A stretch of 64,000 nt of DNA from Nocardia pseudovaccinii NBRC 100343 (GTDB taxonomy: Bacteria > Actinomycetota > Actinomycetes > Mycobacteriales > Mycobacteriaceae): NCBI RefSeq assembly GCF_001613225.1, contig NZ_BDBY01000043.1, positions 28,205 to 92,204 on the forward strand, written 5' to 3'. Both the position numbers and the translations under genes were made by a program. The notes beneath the pieces are model-generated. The model saw only the letters and a list, made by a program, of their open reading frames with translations, was not told the origin of the DNA and did no database searches. Below, in pieces: positions 1 through 15,000 of the stretch (position 1 is the stretch's first letter; each line of letters starts with the position of its first letter).

Positions 1-3000
1 GCCGGCACGGCCCGCCACACCATCGAAGATTTCTGGGACCACCTGCGATCCGAACACGCGGCACTGGACGTGGCGCAGGTGACGGTGGTGCGAGCACAAG
101 CCGCCGACACCGGGTCGGCGACCGCGTTCGAGCCCGGCACCCACGACACCTACTTCGGCGAACACCTACTGAAGCAGCTGCAAAAAGCCGAAGAGCACCT
201 GTTGCGGCGGCCGAGGAAAACACAGCCTTCCAGCTCGGCCGAAAGTTCACCAACACGTTCCGACGAGACCGAGATCGAGTACGACGAGCACGGGCTCGAG
301 AAACCTCCCCCGCTGCCCGAAGACCAGCGCCTCGAAAACCTCTCGGCCGCAGAGAAACTGGCACTGATACCCGCCGTACCGGTCCAACTCCCACGCCCCG
401 AGTTCTGGGGCGGCGAGGTACTCACCCTCGTCGACCACAACGGCGACGTGACATACCTGCCGACCACCGGCGCAGTACGTGCAATCCGGCGGAGCCCACA
501 GAACAGTGCCCCCTACTACGAAGTAGTCGAACCGGGCTGGCAGAACCTGCGCATCAGCATCGACCTGTCCGGTGGCTTCGATTTCCCGACCGACCGCCGT
601 TCAGGCATATTGAGCTGGAATCTGCCCGGCGGCCGAGTGCGGTTCTACGCCCTCAACGACAACGGGCCGGTACCGCTGGACATCCTGTACGGGTCCACCC
701 TGGTCGGGAAGCCCGGCGACGGACCGTGGCGCTGGATCAAGGCCGACCTGGACACACGATGGTTCCGGGTCAATGCGCCTACCAGTGTCATCCCCGAACT
801 GCCGGAACTCGTCGATCGGTCCGGCGACCCGATATTCGGGCCGGGCGGAGCACGATCGCAGGACGCGCGACAGAATCAAGCCGGTAATTGCTTCCTGGTC
901 GGCCTCCTCAAGGATCGGGCCGCACGCGCTCCACAGGCGATCGACGAGGTCGTCCACGATTACGGCGACGGAACCGGCGCCATCCGCTTCCACGTGGAAG
1001 TCAAGCGGAACGGGCGGCGCGTCCTGGTGCCGAAATGGCGGCGCGTGCTGTCCCACCACGTCTTCGAAACTCCCGGCACTACCCGCGGACATTTCGTCGG
1101 ACACGAACCCGGGGACCCCCTCTGGCCCACCATGCTCGTGAATGCCTGGGCACTCGAATTCGGCGAAGGCAACGGCCACCGCATCTTCGAGAAGGGCGGC
1201 TCGTCCCGCATGACGGGCAAACGCCTCGACAAGGGCTTCTACAAGGCGGCCGGAGGCTGGCGGCGGCAGCCCGTCCACAGTGTCGACGCCAACTTCTTCC
1301 TGAACCCGCTCCGTTTCGACGCCGACACACTGCACGACCTGGTGGGCGGCGACCCCGAGTTCTCCAGCAGAGTCGCCGACACCTTCCATGAGTACGTGTC
1401 CGCCCGTCAGGCCGTGTGGGATTCGACCTGGCAGCGCCTCTTGACTATCCATCAGGGCGACCCAGCCGCCTTCGACAACGCCTGGCGCGATTATGGCAGG
1501 ACCGAGGAGCTCCTCGGTTTCCGAATGCACCTGGACGAGCAGTTCCCGCAACAATGGGAATCGGAGAAAACCACTCTCGCGAACTATTACTCGGCAGTGT
1601 TCGATGGCAAGGCCGAGCACCGCTCGCTCCCTCCCGCCTACCGGGGTGTCATCGCCGAGGCGGTCAGCGAGCTGATCCGCTACGCCCATGAACGCGACAC
1701 CACGGTGATACTCGATACGCCCTCGTTCGGGGAAGGCATCGAAAACGCGACCGAGGTTCCGGGACTGGTCGGCAGCCATTCCTACCCGGTCCGCGGAATC
1801 GAATACGACGACGCCGGTAAGCCGGTCAGGGTCCTGGCAGAGAATCCATGGGACCACAACGGGGCCTACCCCGTCCCGATTCCCGGCATCGAATACCGCT
1901 ATGACCCCCAGCCCCGCGGCACGGTCGACTACATCGCCGATTCGGACGGTATGCACCGCACCGCCTCCGACGGAACCGTGTACGGCATTCGCAAAGACGG
2001 CACCAACTACCGCATCGACCCGGACAGAACCGAATACGGCATCACCCGCGGCGCGAAGACATACCGCAAAACCCCGGACGGAGCACTGCACGAACGATTC
2101 CCCAACGGCCAGCGATACTGGCGGACAGCCGACGGGACCGAATACCGAACCTCCGCCGACGGCACCACCAAAGAGCGGAAACGGCGAAACGATACCGACT
2201 GGTCACCCGACCCCACCCGGACCGACCCGCCACCGGACATCACCATCCCGCGCCGGGGCGGCGTCATCGCGATCGATTTCGAGCACCTGCCGAAGTTCGT
2301 CAGCATCACCCTCATCGGCCGCGCCGCACGCGCCGCATACGATCTCCCCTCCGAAAGGCCCATTCGGACAAGCGCGGGCTTCACCCGGCAACGAACCACC
2401 GGCCCTCTCGAACCGGAGGGCGACGAAACCTACTTCGGCGAGCACATGCGGGACATCCTCGGCTCCGACTGGCCCGGCCCCACGACCGAACGCCCGCCAC
2501 GAACCCATTTCGACGACTCCGGACTCCGGCCACCCACGTGGGCCGAACAGCGGACGAAAATCCGCCGGGAACCGATCGCGGTGCCGGTCACGGCCGACCG
2601 CATCGAGCACCCCGACGGCGGGTCCGCCCTCACCATCGTCAACCATGCCGGGCACGTGCTGCTGCTACCCGCCCGCGGCGACGTGGAGGCCGACCTGTTC
2701 GCCCCGGCAGTGGGCCGCCCCTACTTCCTCCTGCCGGGCGCGGGCCCGAACGGACAGGGCGCCGTCCTTCCGGTGGATATGGTGCCCGGATTCGCGTTCC
2801 AGCCCGGCACAGGCGGCGATCACGGCACCCTCACCTTGGACGTACCGGGAGAAATCCGGATCTTCGGCATCGGATCGATACCGTACGGAACCGACCTCGT
2901 GGCTGTGCCCCGGCCTCAGGGCCTGTCGATCAAGTACCCCGGTGACGACCGCTGGCTCGCCCACAACATTCCCCGCCAGGTCCTGCCCGACATGCCGAGG

Positions 3001-6000
3001 CTGGTCGAGCGGCGCGGCGGGCAGCTGTTCCCGCACGACCCGCGGTCACGAGACGCGCGTCAGGGCCGCACCGGCGATTGCGACCTGATCGCCCTGCTCC
3101 AGGCGAAAGCCGACCGCGGCCAACAGCTGATCCGCGAACTGCTGCACGACCACGAAAACGGCTGGGCCAGCGTCCGATTGGTCATCGATAACAAATTCGT
3201 CTGGGAGCTGGTCAAACTGGACGAACTCTATGTCACCGAGGGCACTGAGAGCGCGCATTTCGCGGCTCACGAACCCGGAGAGGCCTTGTGGCCCAGCGTG
3301 GTCGAGAAGGCCTTCGCGCAACGCCTCGGCGGGATCGACGGCTATGCGGGACTCGACAAGTTCAATGCCCAGCCCTACCTCGACAAGGGTTTCCACCGCG
3401 CCGACGGCGGAGCGCTGACACAGCCCAGCCGGGTCGTCGAAGACAAGGACTTCCTGCACCCGTTCCGTTTCGACACCGACACGCTGCGGCAACTGATCTC
3501 GGCGGTCCGCGGTGACCCCGCATTCGCGGACCATGTCTCCGGGTACGTCGAGGACCTCGAGCGGGAGATCGAGGCTCGGCGCGATATCAAATGGGACGCC
3601 TTCGTAGCCGCGCATCCGGACGACCCCGATGACCATCCCGATATTCGCGACGCCAACGAGGCCGAGCGCACCATCGCGTACAACCGGTTCCTGGAGACCG
3701 ACGATCTCCGCTCGCCGGAAGGCTTCCGCAAATACCTCGACGAGCAGTTCCCGGACGAATGGCCCACCGAGAAGCACATCCTGGCCGAATACCACCGTGC
3801 TGCCTACAACGGACCGCCCCGGCACCGGGTGTTCCCGGTCGGCTACGAATTACTCGAGCAGGCGACCGCCGAACGCATCGACTGGGCACTGCGCCCGGAG
3901 CGCGGCACCACGGTCACCATTGCGACGTACCCCTTCGGATCGGACGACGAAAACTGGACCGCGGTGCCCGGTTTGGTCGGCCAACACGCCTACGAGTTCC
4001 TCAGGGTCGAACGAGACGACAAGGGACGACCGGTCGGGCTCGTACTCCGAGACCCGCACGCCAGCCATGACAGCAACAACCCCGCCCCGGAGGACGGCAT
4101 CGAGTACCTCCAGTCCCCCGACCGGTCGGTGTACACCGTAGACGAGGACGGCACCCGCAGCCGCCGGTCCCCGGACGGCACCTCGGAATGGTTCTCTCCG
4201 ACCTACGGCAGGCACTGGCGAACCGCCGAGGGAGAGCGGTTCTGGACCTCGGCGTCCACCGGCACCAAGATGCGCATGGCCCCGGGAGACACGACGTGGG
4301 TTCCCGACCCGGACCGCATCGACCCGCCGGACAACACCACCCCCCACGAGGGCATCGTCGCCGTCCCCCTCCGGCACCTGCCGAAGTTCGGCCGCATCCG
4401 GATCAGCGGCCCCGGCGTGCACGGACTGTACGGACCCGATACCGCTGCCGCGAGCGCCGGCACCACTACACCCTCACCGAGCAGTCACGCCGTATCGCTA
4501 CCCCAGACCTTGGACGAGACCCCACCCGCCCGACCGTTCGTCCCCGAGGGCGACGGCACCGGGCATTACACACTGCCGCACCGAGGGGTTACCGGCCCGG
4601 CCCGGCCGATATCGGATGCGATCGGTTTCAGCGATTTCTTGTGGAGATACCGCGGCATCGAATTTCTCGACGGCACGACGCTGCAGCTGCGTTCGATGCG
4701 CGGGACGGTGCACGCGACCTTCGGCGACGGCCGCGTCACCGTGACGTTCGACGGCGAAGGCGCGCCTCCGGCGAAGCGCCGACGGGCAGAGCCCGATGCG
4801 GGCGGATCGGCAGCGACGGCTTCGGGCACGTCCAGACGCTCGCCGATAGCGGTGGGTCGTCACAGCATTGCGCAGTTCTGGGCCAAGGCCGGGTCCGCGC
4901 GTGGGCTGCGAGACGTCCGGATCGTCGAGCCCGCTGAAGATTTCCCCGCAGATACGGGCCGTGGTCCCGGCTACTTCACCGACTCGGGCTTTACCGACCG
5001 GGAGCACGAGCTGTTCAGCGACGAGCAGTGGTTGGAGGATGCGGAGAAGAAGCGGAAGGAGAGGACGAGCGACGATCCCGACGCGAATCAGCGGACATTC
5101 CGCTCGACGGTGCCCGACGACCTGACGGTCGGTCAGGTCGGCACGATCCGGCACACCGGGAATACCGTGCTGATCGGCGTGGACGGCCGGGCCCTGGTGA
5201 TCGGTCCGGACGAGCAGGTGCTGCTGGATCAGGTGCCGGCCGCGGGTGATTCGGCGACCCGATACTCGATCCGGTTGGCCTCGGATCCGGCCGGGGCGAG
5301 ATATCCGATCCATGCCGGAATGATCCGCGTTTTCCGCTGGGGCCCGGAGACGAACGGTGTGCGAGCCGGGACGCTCGAACATCACGATGGTCAGCCTCCC
5401 ACCTTGCTGATGTATGAGACCGGCGAATCCGCGGGCGTACTGGGAGTCTCCAGCGTGGTGCCGATTCGTCCTGCCGACAACGGTGGCCTGAGTTTCGAGT
5501 CCATGAATTCGACGGTGGTGATACCCGCGCATGCTGCGGAGGCGCTGGGCATGCACGGGCCCTCGGCGATGACGATGCATGCGGGTCCAGTGTTCTCGCA
5601 GAGGAATTCGCGCCCGACGCCACGGCGGTCCGATATTGTGCTCGGAACCCAGCCGAGCCATCGGGCCATGATGGAGAACTTGGGTGACCTCGCCGAGCAG
5701 GATCCGCAGGGGCTCGTGGACATGTTCCACGAATATCCCGACGGCACGGTCGGGGTGCGGTTCTTCGTCGACGGCAAGCCGCAGTCGGTGGGGGTCGACC
5801 GGAGCCTGCTGCACGATTCGTCGGGATCCCCGATGCACGTGGCGCATACCGACGGCGAGCCGATGTGGGGCGCGTTGGCGCACAAGGCGTATGCGCTGCT
5901 GCGATTCCGGACCCGGCCCGGGGCGACGGTGTCGATACGGCCGTTCGGTGTACCGCTCGATCCGGATTCGGTGCCGATATATTCCATGCCGCGGTCGACG

Positions 6001-9000
6001 ATCAAGGCGCCCTCGGATCGGTTGAGCATCGTGGACCGCGGCGGCCGACTGCTGACCGTGCGGGAAGGCGAACAGCTGCACGGCACCGCCGACCCGGCAG
6101 CCCCGGATTTCCTCTCGGTTCGGGTCGGCGATGGCCCGGAAGCCCCGAGCTACTCGGTGCATCGTCGTCTCCTGTCGGAGATGACCGATCTCGGCCCCGG
6201 TAAGGACCGTAAGTATCACTGGACCGTGCCCGACCAGGATTCACGCGTCCAGGGCCTGCGGTGGCTGCACAACGACACACTGCGGCACCTTCCCCCCGGC
6301 GAATCGACGTCCGTGGGCGTCGGCCCGCAGGGCGGCGGTGTCATCGACGGGCATGCGCCGATATCCAAGGAGACGCTGCGCGAGCTGGGGCGCACGCTGC
6401 GGCAAGCGACCGGTCCCCAGCGTGCACCGGGCGACACCGGCGATGAACAGCCGGCGCCGACCGTGTTCCACCGCACGCCCGAGGGGAATCACCTGCCGGT
6501 CTCGCGGGATGTAGCCCAGGGCAAACTCGGTGATTGCTACCTTCTCGCGCCGCTGCAGGATATGGCCGACAATAATCCCCGGGCGATCCTGGATATGTTT
6601 CACGAATATCGCGACGGCACCGTACTCGTGCGATTGTTCAACAAGAACAATGTTCCGGTCTGGGTTCGAATGACCAGGGATTTGTGGGCGGATGCCGACG
6701 GTAAGGTACTGTACGCCGCCTACGACGACGCTCATGCGCCCTGGGTGGCGCTCGCCGAGAAGGCATATGCGATCGTCATGGGCGGCGACTACGAAAAAAT
6801 TCGGGGCGGCCATGCCGGAATTGTGATGCAGCAATTACTGCCACCCTACGAGGTGAGCGATTTCGGCTCCATACATCAGCCTGTACGCAGCGTCGCACTG
6901 ACGACATTTCTGCATCCGATGCGGTTCGGCGTCGACACCCTGCACGACCTGATCTCCGAGCAGATGCACAAGGAGGCGGACTGGGAGTTCGCGCAACGCC
7001 TCGGAAAACTGGAGCAGCAATGGCGGGACGCGCGGTTCCCCGACAAGCGCGTCCCCGAATCCGAGAAGGAGAAGGAGAAGGAGAAGGAGAAGGACGTCCC
7101 CGAATCCGAGAGGTTCGAGAAGTTCCTCCGGACGCACCTGAACGATGACGAGCGCAGCCGGTGGTCTGCGGAAATGGCCGCGCTGCTGAAATATCTGGCC
7201 GAAGCCTATGATCCTGATAAACCGTTCACGAGCGGAGTGGCCGGGAAACATATCGCCGATCTCATCCGGTTCCTCCGCGATCGCGGCGATACGATCGTTC
7301 TCGACACCGCCCAGTTCGGCGATGCGCTGGAGGATGTCACAACATATCCGGGCGTGGTGGGCAGCCATGTCTACTCGAAGGTGGATGTGCGATCCCACGA
7401 CGACGGCAGAATCACGCTGCAGTTGGGGAACCCGTGGGGTCACAACCCTGCCGTGCCGGAGGCCATCGGCGGCTGGCCGGGAACCCTTCGCGGCATCATC
7501 TACGGCAAAGACGGCGCACTCAGCGTCGACATCCGGCATCTGAGCAAGTTTCCCAGCATTCAAGTCCGTGGCACCGGCGTGCGCTTCGCGATCGGAGATC
7601 CCGATCCGACGCGGACGATCGGGTGGAACCGCGCACAGACCGAACCCGAAGGCGACGACACCTACTTCGGCGAACACCTTCTCGAAACCATGCGGCGAGC
7701 GGTCGCCGAATTCGAGCGAAATGGCACCACGAAAGAGGATCGCACCCGAATCGATCGCAGCGACCTCCGTAAGCCCACGCCCGCCGAACACCGGGAGCGC
7801 CTGAAGAACCTCACGCCCGAACAGCGCGCGAAACTCTCCGCGTCGAATCCGGTGTCGATGTACGCCGGGCGCACCACTCGTCCTCGCGACACTCTCACCC
7901 TCGTCAACGGCGACGGAAAATATATCGTCATGCCTGCCACGGGCAGTGCGCACGCGAAGCTGATCGAGCTGCCGTCCGGTGAGCGCGTCTACGAAATGGT
8001 CGACTCGACCGGACTACAGTTCCACGCTCCCGAGCAAATGGTGAACGATTTCGTGTACCCGCCCGGTGTCCTGAATTCCTTCCGCCCCATCTCCTGGAAC
8101 GTACAGGGTGAAATCCGCATCTTCGGCAGGAACCGCCACGGCAAGGGCGAGGTCCTCAGAGTGGCATACGGAGAACAACTCGTCACTATGCCCCAGCCGG
8201 GGCCGCAGTACACAGGGCCGCAGTACATCGGAAACCCCAAGACCTCGGACTGGGTGGCCGTCAAGGCCCCGAACCACGTACTTCCCGCAGCACCCGTAAT
8301 GCGCGATCGCACCCACGAGGAATTGTACGGCCCCGAGGGGCCGCGATCGCAAGACGTACGACAGGGCACGATCGGCAATTGCGCCCTGGTCGCACCGCTC
8401 AAAGCCATCGCCCACCGCGAGCCGCAGTTGATCAAGGACATGCTGCAAGACAACGGCGACGGCACCGTCTATGTCCGCCTCCGCATCGACAACAAAATCG
8501 AATGGGTGCCCGTCGAAAAGAGCATCCCTGTGACCGCAGGCACCGAGAGCGGATACGTAGTCGGTCACGAGCCCGGACAGCCCCTGTGGCCCTCGATGAT
8601 CGTGAAAGCCATCGCACAGCGTCTCGGCGGCAACACCGGATACCACGTGGGCACCAACTCGGACCTGGCCAGGATGGACGTGTTCGCCTACCTCGACGCG
8701 GGTTCCCACCACCCCGACGGCGGCGCATTGACACAGCCCTCCCGCGTGGTCCTCGACTGCTTCTACTGGCTCCGCCTCGATCCCGACACCATGCGGGAAC
8801 TGGTGGGCGGAGACGACGAGTTCCACCGGCAGCTGGGCAAGGCTCTCGACAATATCCAGCCGCACTTCGAAGCCCTGTTCAAAGCCAAGGTGAGCGAGAT
8901 AAAGGCCGCACACCCCAAGGACCCCGCCGCCCGTCGCACCGCGTGGGACAAGTTCACGCAGACCGAGGATCCGACCGCGCCCGCGGGCTTCCGCAAATAC

Positions 9001-12000
9001 CTCGACCAGCAGCTCCCCGGACGGTGGGCGAGCGAGAAGGACGCCCTGGCAACCTATTTCGACGCGATGTACGGCGGACGGGCCGAGCAGCGGCTGCTCA
9101 CCGACTCGTCGCCGCCCAACTATCGGGCCGCCATAGCGGCGATCGCAGAACAGCTGGACTGGCTGGCACGGCGCCACACCACGGTCACGATCAGCACGGA
9201 CAGTTTCGGGCAGAGCCACGAGAACACCACATTGGTCCCCGGCTTGATGGGCGACCACGCGTACGCACTACTCGAAGTCGTGCGCGACAACACCGGGACA
9301 CCGATCGGGCTCCGACTCGAGAACCCGCACGACAGAATCGGCGTCTACCCCGTCCCGGCGAAGGGCATCGAATACCGCCTCGCCCCGAGCGATTCCGGCT
9401 TCACCCTCGAACACACCCGCCACGACCCCGGCAGCAACGCCACCTACACCACCTACGTCCGCCACGACCCCGACAACACCACCTACCGGATCGAATACCG
9501 CCGGGACCCCGACGGAACCGTCCACCGCGAAGCCGAGTCCCGCGAGGACCCCAACGGAACCACCTACCGCATCACCCCCACCGGAGACCGGCACGTCCGA
9601 CTGCGCAACGGTACCCAGCAGTGGGTCTCCGCCGCGGGTATGACCTGGGAAACGCCGGGCGGGCACCAATTCTCGACCGACGCGAACGGCAGAAAACTAC
9701 GCAGGGAGCCGGGCGCCGCCACCTGGATCCCCGACCCCGGCCGCACCGACCCACCCGACGCCACCATCCCCCTGCGCGGCGGGATCATCTTCGTCAGCCT
9801 GGACCGCCTGCCGACGTTCCGCGCCGTCGCCCTCGGCGGCCCCGGCGCGCGCGGCCTGTACGGACCCGAGAAGCCCGGTCCCGCAGCGACTTCCACCACT
9901 ACGACCGCCGGTCACCCCGCGCCACCACTCGGCATCGGCCAGCCCGCACCCGAGGTATTCGTCGAGTACCCCGGCACCGGCGACACACGGAGGTTCGACG
10001 CACCCGACGTGCCGCTGGCAGACCTCACACTCTCCATCCAGACCGGTCTCAACAACACCTACCTGCCCGATACCCGCCTCCGCCTCCGTGATCACCGCGG
10101 AACGCTCCACCTCACCGTCACCGGCAACAACGGCATACACCCCGAATACTTCCCGCACACCGGCCCCGAGAGATCCACCTTCACCGGCGACAACGCGCTC
10201 AACTTGATCCGGGCATATATCAACGAACCCAGCCACCCTCCGATCACCACGACACTCGTCGAACACGCCCACCCCTACCGCCGCCAAGAATTCGACACCC
10301 CCGAGCTGCTGCTGGCGGACCTGACCCGGGCCATCCGCACAGGCGGAAACGGCAAATATCGACCCGGCACCCACATCCGCCTCGGCCCCGAAGACGGAAC
10401 GCTCCGACTGCTGGTCACCCAGCACGGCTTGCAGGTCGAACCCAACGGCGACACACCGATCTTCACCGGCGAGAACGCCCTCGATTTCATCCACAATCAC
10501 ACCTCTCCGGCGCCTGCCGTCCACACTCTCGACGCCACCATCGCCGAGCTCACCGACCAATTCCGCCGGAATATCCTGCCCGCCGATACGCGAATCGACC
10601 TCCCCGGCGATGCCACCGCCACCATCCACGCCAACGGCAAAATCGAACTCCACACCGGCGAAGGATCACGAACCCTCAATCGCACCCAGTTCCTCGAGCG
10701 CCTCGACACGGATGCCGCCGCCGACACCGCCACCGTTCACCCGCCCACACCTCCGGAGTGGAGTAAGCATCACCCGCCCCTCACGGCCCTCGCCTACGCG
10801 CTCGGCATGAGCAGCACCCAGGAGATCCAAGAATTCCACCGTAAAATTGCTGATCACATCGCCAACGACCGTGAAACATATCGCGACTACATCTCCAATT
10901 CTCAGCTCGCCCCCGAGCAAGCACTCGAAAACGAAATCGCCGCAATTCTTCAGGGGGAAACCACCGACCACCCCTCCGCCGAATATCCCGGTATTTCCTT
11001 CGCGCTGCACGCCGCCATCGCTGCGGAGGGATTAAACGTCGTCATCTACCAACCCGGCGCTATCCAGACAATCCTCAACAATCCGGCTATCGGTGCCCCC
11101 GTCTATTTCCTCCGCAGGCATCCCGACCGTGGCATTTATCAACGCGGACGGACCCCCGGCAGCAAAGACAACTACCCCACGACGATCCCCGGCCCCAAAC
11201 TCACGGGCCTGGATATAGCCATCCTCCGGCAGCGCGACGCCGGTCACACAACGTACAAAGCAATCTTCGACCGCATCAAAAACGAGTTCCCCGGCATTAT
11301 CGAGCGTCGCGTAAGAGACGCGATGGGCGGGAAGCGCGGCATCTACCACAAACTCGGAGTTTCCGACCCGGACGCCGCCGTGCGAGAGGCGCACTCGTGG
11401 GGACTGCTCGACACAGATGCCGCGACCGCGCCGGGCCGGGCACCGCGGGATCTCGGCCAGGTCTTCGCCGACCACGACATGCAGGCGGCATACGACACCC
11501 TCGTCGCGACCCTGGACCCGCGGGCCGACCAGGGCTACCCGCCCGGCACCCGCATCCGCCTGGTCAACGATCTCGGCGAGATCGGACTCACCGTCACCGA
11601 CGACCACGGGCTACGACCCGAATACCGCTCCCACGCCAATCCGGGCACGCGCTGGGACGAACCCGTCGTCACCGGCACCGCCGCTCTCGAACGCATCCAC
11701 GACTTCGCCACCAACCCCGACCATCCCGTCACCGCGATATCCCTCGAACATCCCACACCCGACACCACCACTCACACCACGATCAACCCCCACGTCACCA
11801 CCACCGAACTCATCGATCATCTCCGCCGCAACACCCTCCCGTCCGGCACCGAAATCCGCCTGCCCGGCGACGCCACCGCCACGGTGCATGCCTACGGCAC
11901 CATCGAGCTGCACACCACTCCGACAGAATCCGAAACCCTCCCCCGCACCCGCTTCATCAACCACCTCGAGCGCAACTACACCGACTCCGACATCACCCTC

Positions 12001-15000
12001 CACACGCCCGCACCGCCGCGCTGGAGCCACAAGAGACCGCCCCTCGATGCCCTCGCCCGAGCACTCGAAATAACCGACCTCCAAGAGTTCCGCGACGGTA
12101 TCGCCGACCACATCGAAATCCACCGCCGCGAATACCGCAACTACCTCGCCGCCGATCACACCGACCCGGACCGGGCACTCGACGACGAAATCACCGCAAT
12201 CCGCAGGGGTACTATCACCGGATACCGCTCGACCGAATTCCCCGGCCTCCACCTGCCTCTCGAACTCCATGCCGCCATCGAATACACCGGCACCAACGTC
12301 GCGATCCACCGAAACGACACGACCCACATCCTCACCACCGATACGGCTCCGGGCCGGAAAATCTACTACCTCGAACAGCACCCCGAACACAACACCTACG
12401 CATACGGATTGCATCTCCACGGCGTCGGCCATCGCTACACCACAAAAATCCCCGGCCCGAAACTCACGCCGCTACAGAAGGCTGTCCTCGAGCACCGTGC
12501 TGCCGGTTACACAACATATGAATCGCTCATCCGCCAACTCAACCAGAGCGACGAATTCAGACAAACCAGCAGACAGATGGCCGCGCTGGCGATAGGTGGG
12601 ATGCAACACGGCCGCGCCAGCGCATACCAAAAGCTCGGAGTCTCCGACGTCGATTCCGCCGTGCGTGAGGCCAACTGGTGGAACCAACTCGACAGAAACA
12701 AGATCGCTGCAATCCCCGCGCCCGCCTTCGAGCTGCCGAGATCCGAACAAAGCTTGTTCGAGTGCTATGCGGAAGGAATCGTCGATCCCAAAGATATCGC
12801 ACGACACCTGAATGGCGGAATACTTCCGACCGATATGAAGAACGCCGTGAAAGGGGTACATCGGGCGAAGAGGGCACTTCTCGGAAGGCTCGAGATCGAG
12901 CCCATCGACGGCGAGTCTCCCGAAGCCACGGCGCAGAGAACAGTGCGCGTAGGCCTCCGGAAGGGCGTCAGGACGTCACGGACCACCCCTGCAGCCCTGC
13001 CACCCACAGCCCCGCCACCCACCGACGACGGCAGCGCACACCCACGCACCAGCGGTCGAGCGGGAGCGGCCCCCATCTCCGAAGACCCCCTCGGCGACAT
13101 CCGCATCGGCACCGGCAGCCGGGATGATGAACCTAGCGATCGCCTGTTCGCCCGGCCGCCAACGGATTCCGCGCCGCGTGCGTCCTTGTTCGACGGTCCG
13201 GAAGACCATGTGCTGGGAAACCTGTTCGATGGGCCCGGGCACGTCGCGCCGGTGAGCGAGCCGCCGGACGGTGACACCGATTTCGGTCTAGCGCGCCTCT
13301 TCGGTACCGCCGATTCCCTGTCAGCCCCGGATGGTCTGAGCCCGGTGCTCCGGGAGATCGGTACGAGGCGCGACGGCCTCCAGGACATGGTCCACATGCT
13401 TCCCGTTCCCCCCGATCAGATCGAGCGCCTGAGCGAGCGGATCATCGGGCTGGTCGAGGGAGACGACGGCCCGGATCCGGCGTTCGAGGCATTGCTGCGG
13501 CCCGCTGTGAAGGCGGCCGCCCAGAATTTCCACCAGCTAATGACCGTTTCGGGCACGCCGGTGGAGGCGGAGTATCGGGGCAATCCCTATCCAGGTCACC
13601 TGCGTCTTGCGTGGCGGGTCGTCGGCCGGTCGGACAACCAGCGGCCACCGGTCGGCGGTGTTCCTCCGGTGGGCAACCAGAGGGCGGATTTCGCCACCGC
13701 CGAGCACCGTAACCGGCACAGCAATACCAACGAGCGATCGGGTATGTATTCGTTCGTCCATCGTTGGCTTGTCGATCTCGGTGTGCTCCACCGTATCGTC
13801 TTCACCTGGCAGCCTCACGCCACATACAACGAATTCACCGGCGGCACGCTGGCGGATACCGACGTGCAGTCGATCGTGAAGCCGCGCAGCCTGGGCCCGT
13901 CGGATCTCTACGAACTTCTCGGGGAGTGGCAGTTCCGCCCCGGTAACGGCCGGGCCGACATGCTCTCTCCGCACCAGCTGACCGACGGCTGGCAGACCAT
14001 CGTCGACGCCGCGCCGCTGCAGGGCTACTTCCCTCGATACCTGACCGAGGGCGGCGAACTGCCGACGATCGATCCGGAAGACCCCGCCACGATTCCCGCG
14101 CCGATCGAGCGGCTGGTGGAAGAGTTCCCGCTGCACGGCATCCTCGGTGTTCCGAATATCGACCAGATCCGCGCCGATCTGATGGCCTCGTTCGCTCTGC
14201 GCGACATATCCGACGGCTCCATCACAGAGCTGCTGCGGTTCTTCGACGAGCGCAAGTTCGCTGCCGCAATCCCGTTGATGGCGGACGGTTCGGTGTCGAC
14301 CCGGCCCCTGGACACCACATCCGGTGACACGATCGGGCAGCTGCGATTCCGCGCCGTCCTGCACGGCGGTACGGAGATCACCGGGCCGACCGCGAAGAAC
14401 AGCCGCGTCGAGCTCTACGTGGCACGGCAGCTGGGCCTGCAAGAGACTTCGACGATCAAGAACGAACTCGGCCTCTCCCTGGCGCTGACGTTCCAGCTGA
14501 GCTCCAGCGCCGCCGACGACGAGACCGGCTTCGCACCCATCGGCGGCCGAATCACCGGCCGGGGCGGGGTATTCGACGAATTCAGCCAAGAACTGACCTA
14601 CGCGAACTCGGCCAGCACGGCGCAATCGCTGCGGTTCGCGGGGGACTACCTGAACGTGACGCCGCAGATGACCCTCTACGTCGACCTGGTCCGCCCGTAC
14701 GGCCCGCCCCTCGAGCCCGCCCCCGGAACCCCGTTGCACGGCGGGAAGGACTACCCGATCCGTGCCCTGGTGCCGTCGCTGCGGGATCTCGGCCACGCTC
14801 CCGCCGACAACGAAACCCGGTATCCGCGCCCGCATGTCGTGCATCTGTGGAATCTCGGAACGAGCACGACGGTGCTCGGCGTCGACGGCACCGAGGATCT
14901 GTTCGACGACGCCGAGCAGACCCTGTCCGACCTCGGCTTCTTCCCGTCCGAGCACGACTCCCCCGGACTGGCGGATCGGCTCACCCAGGACGTCACCGCC

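Noticed and set aside
601..2091. Long minus-strand frame of 496 codons inside the giant gene
   Set aside because: It is antisense to a clear calpain-like domain and has no recognisable product or ribosome site; high-GC DNA often opens such frames.
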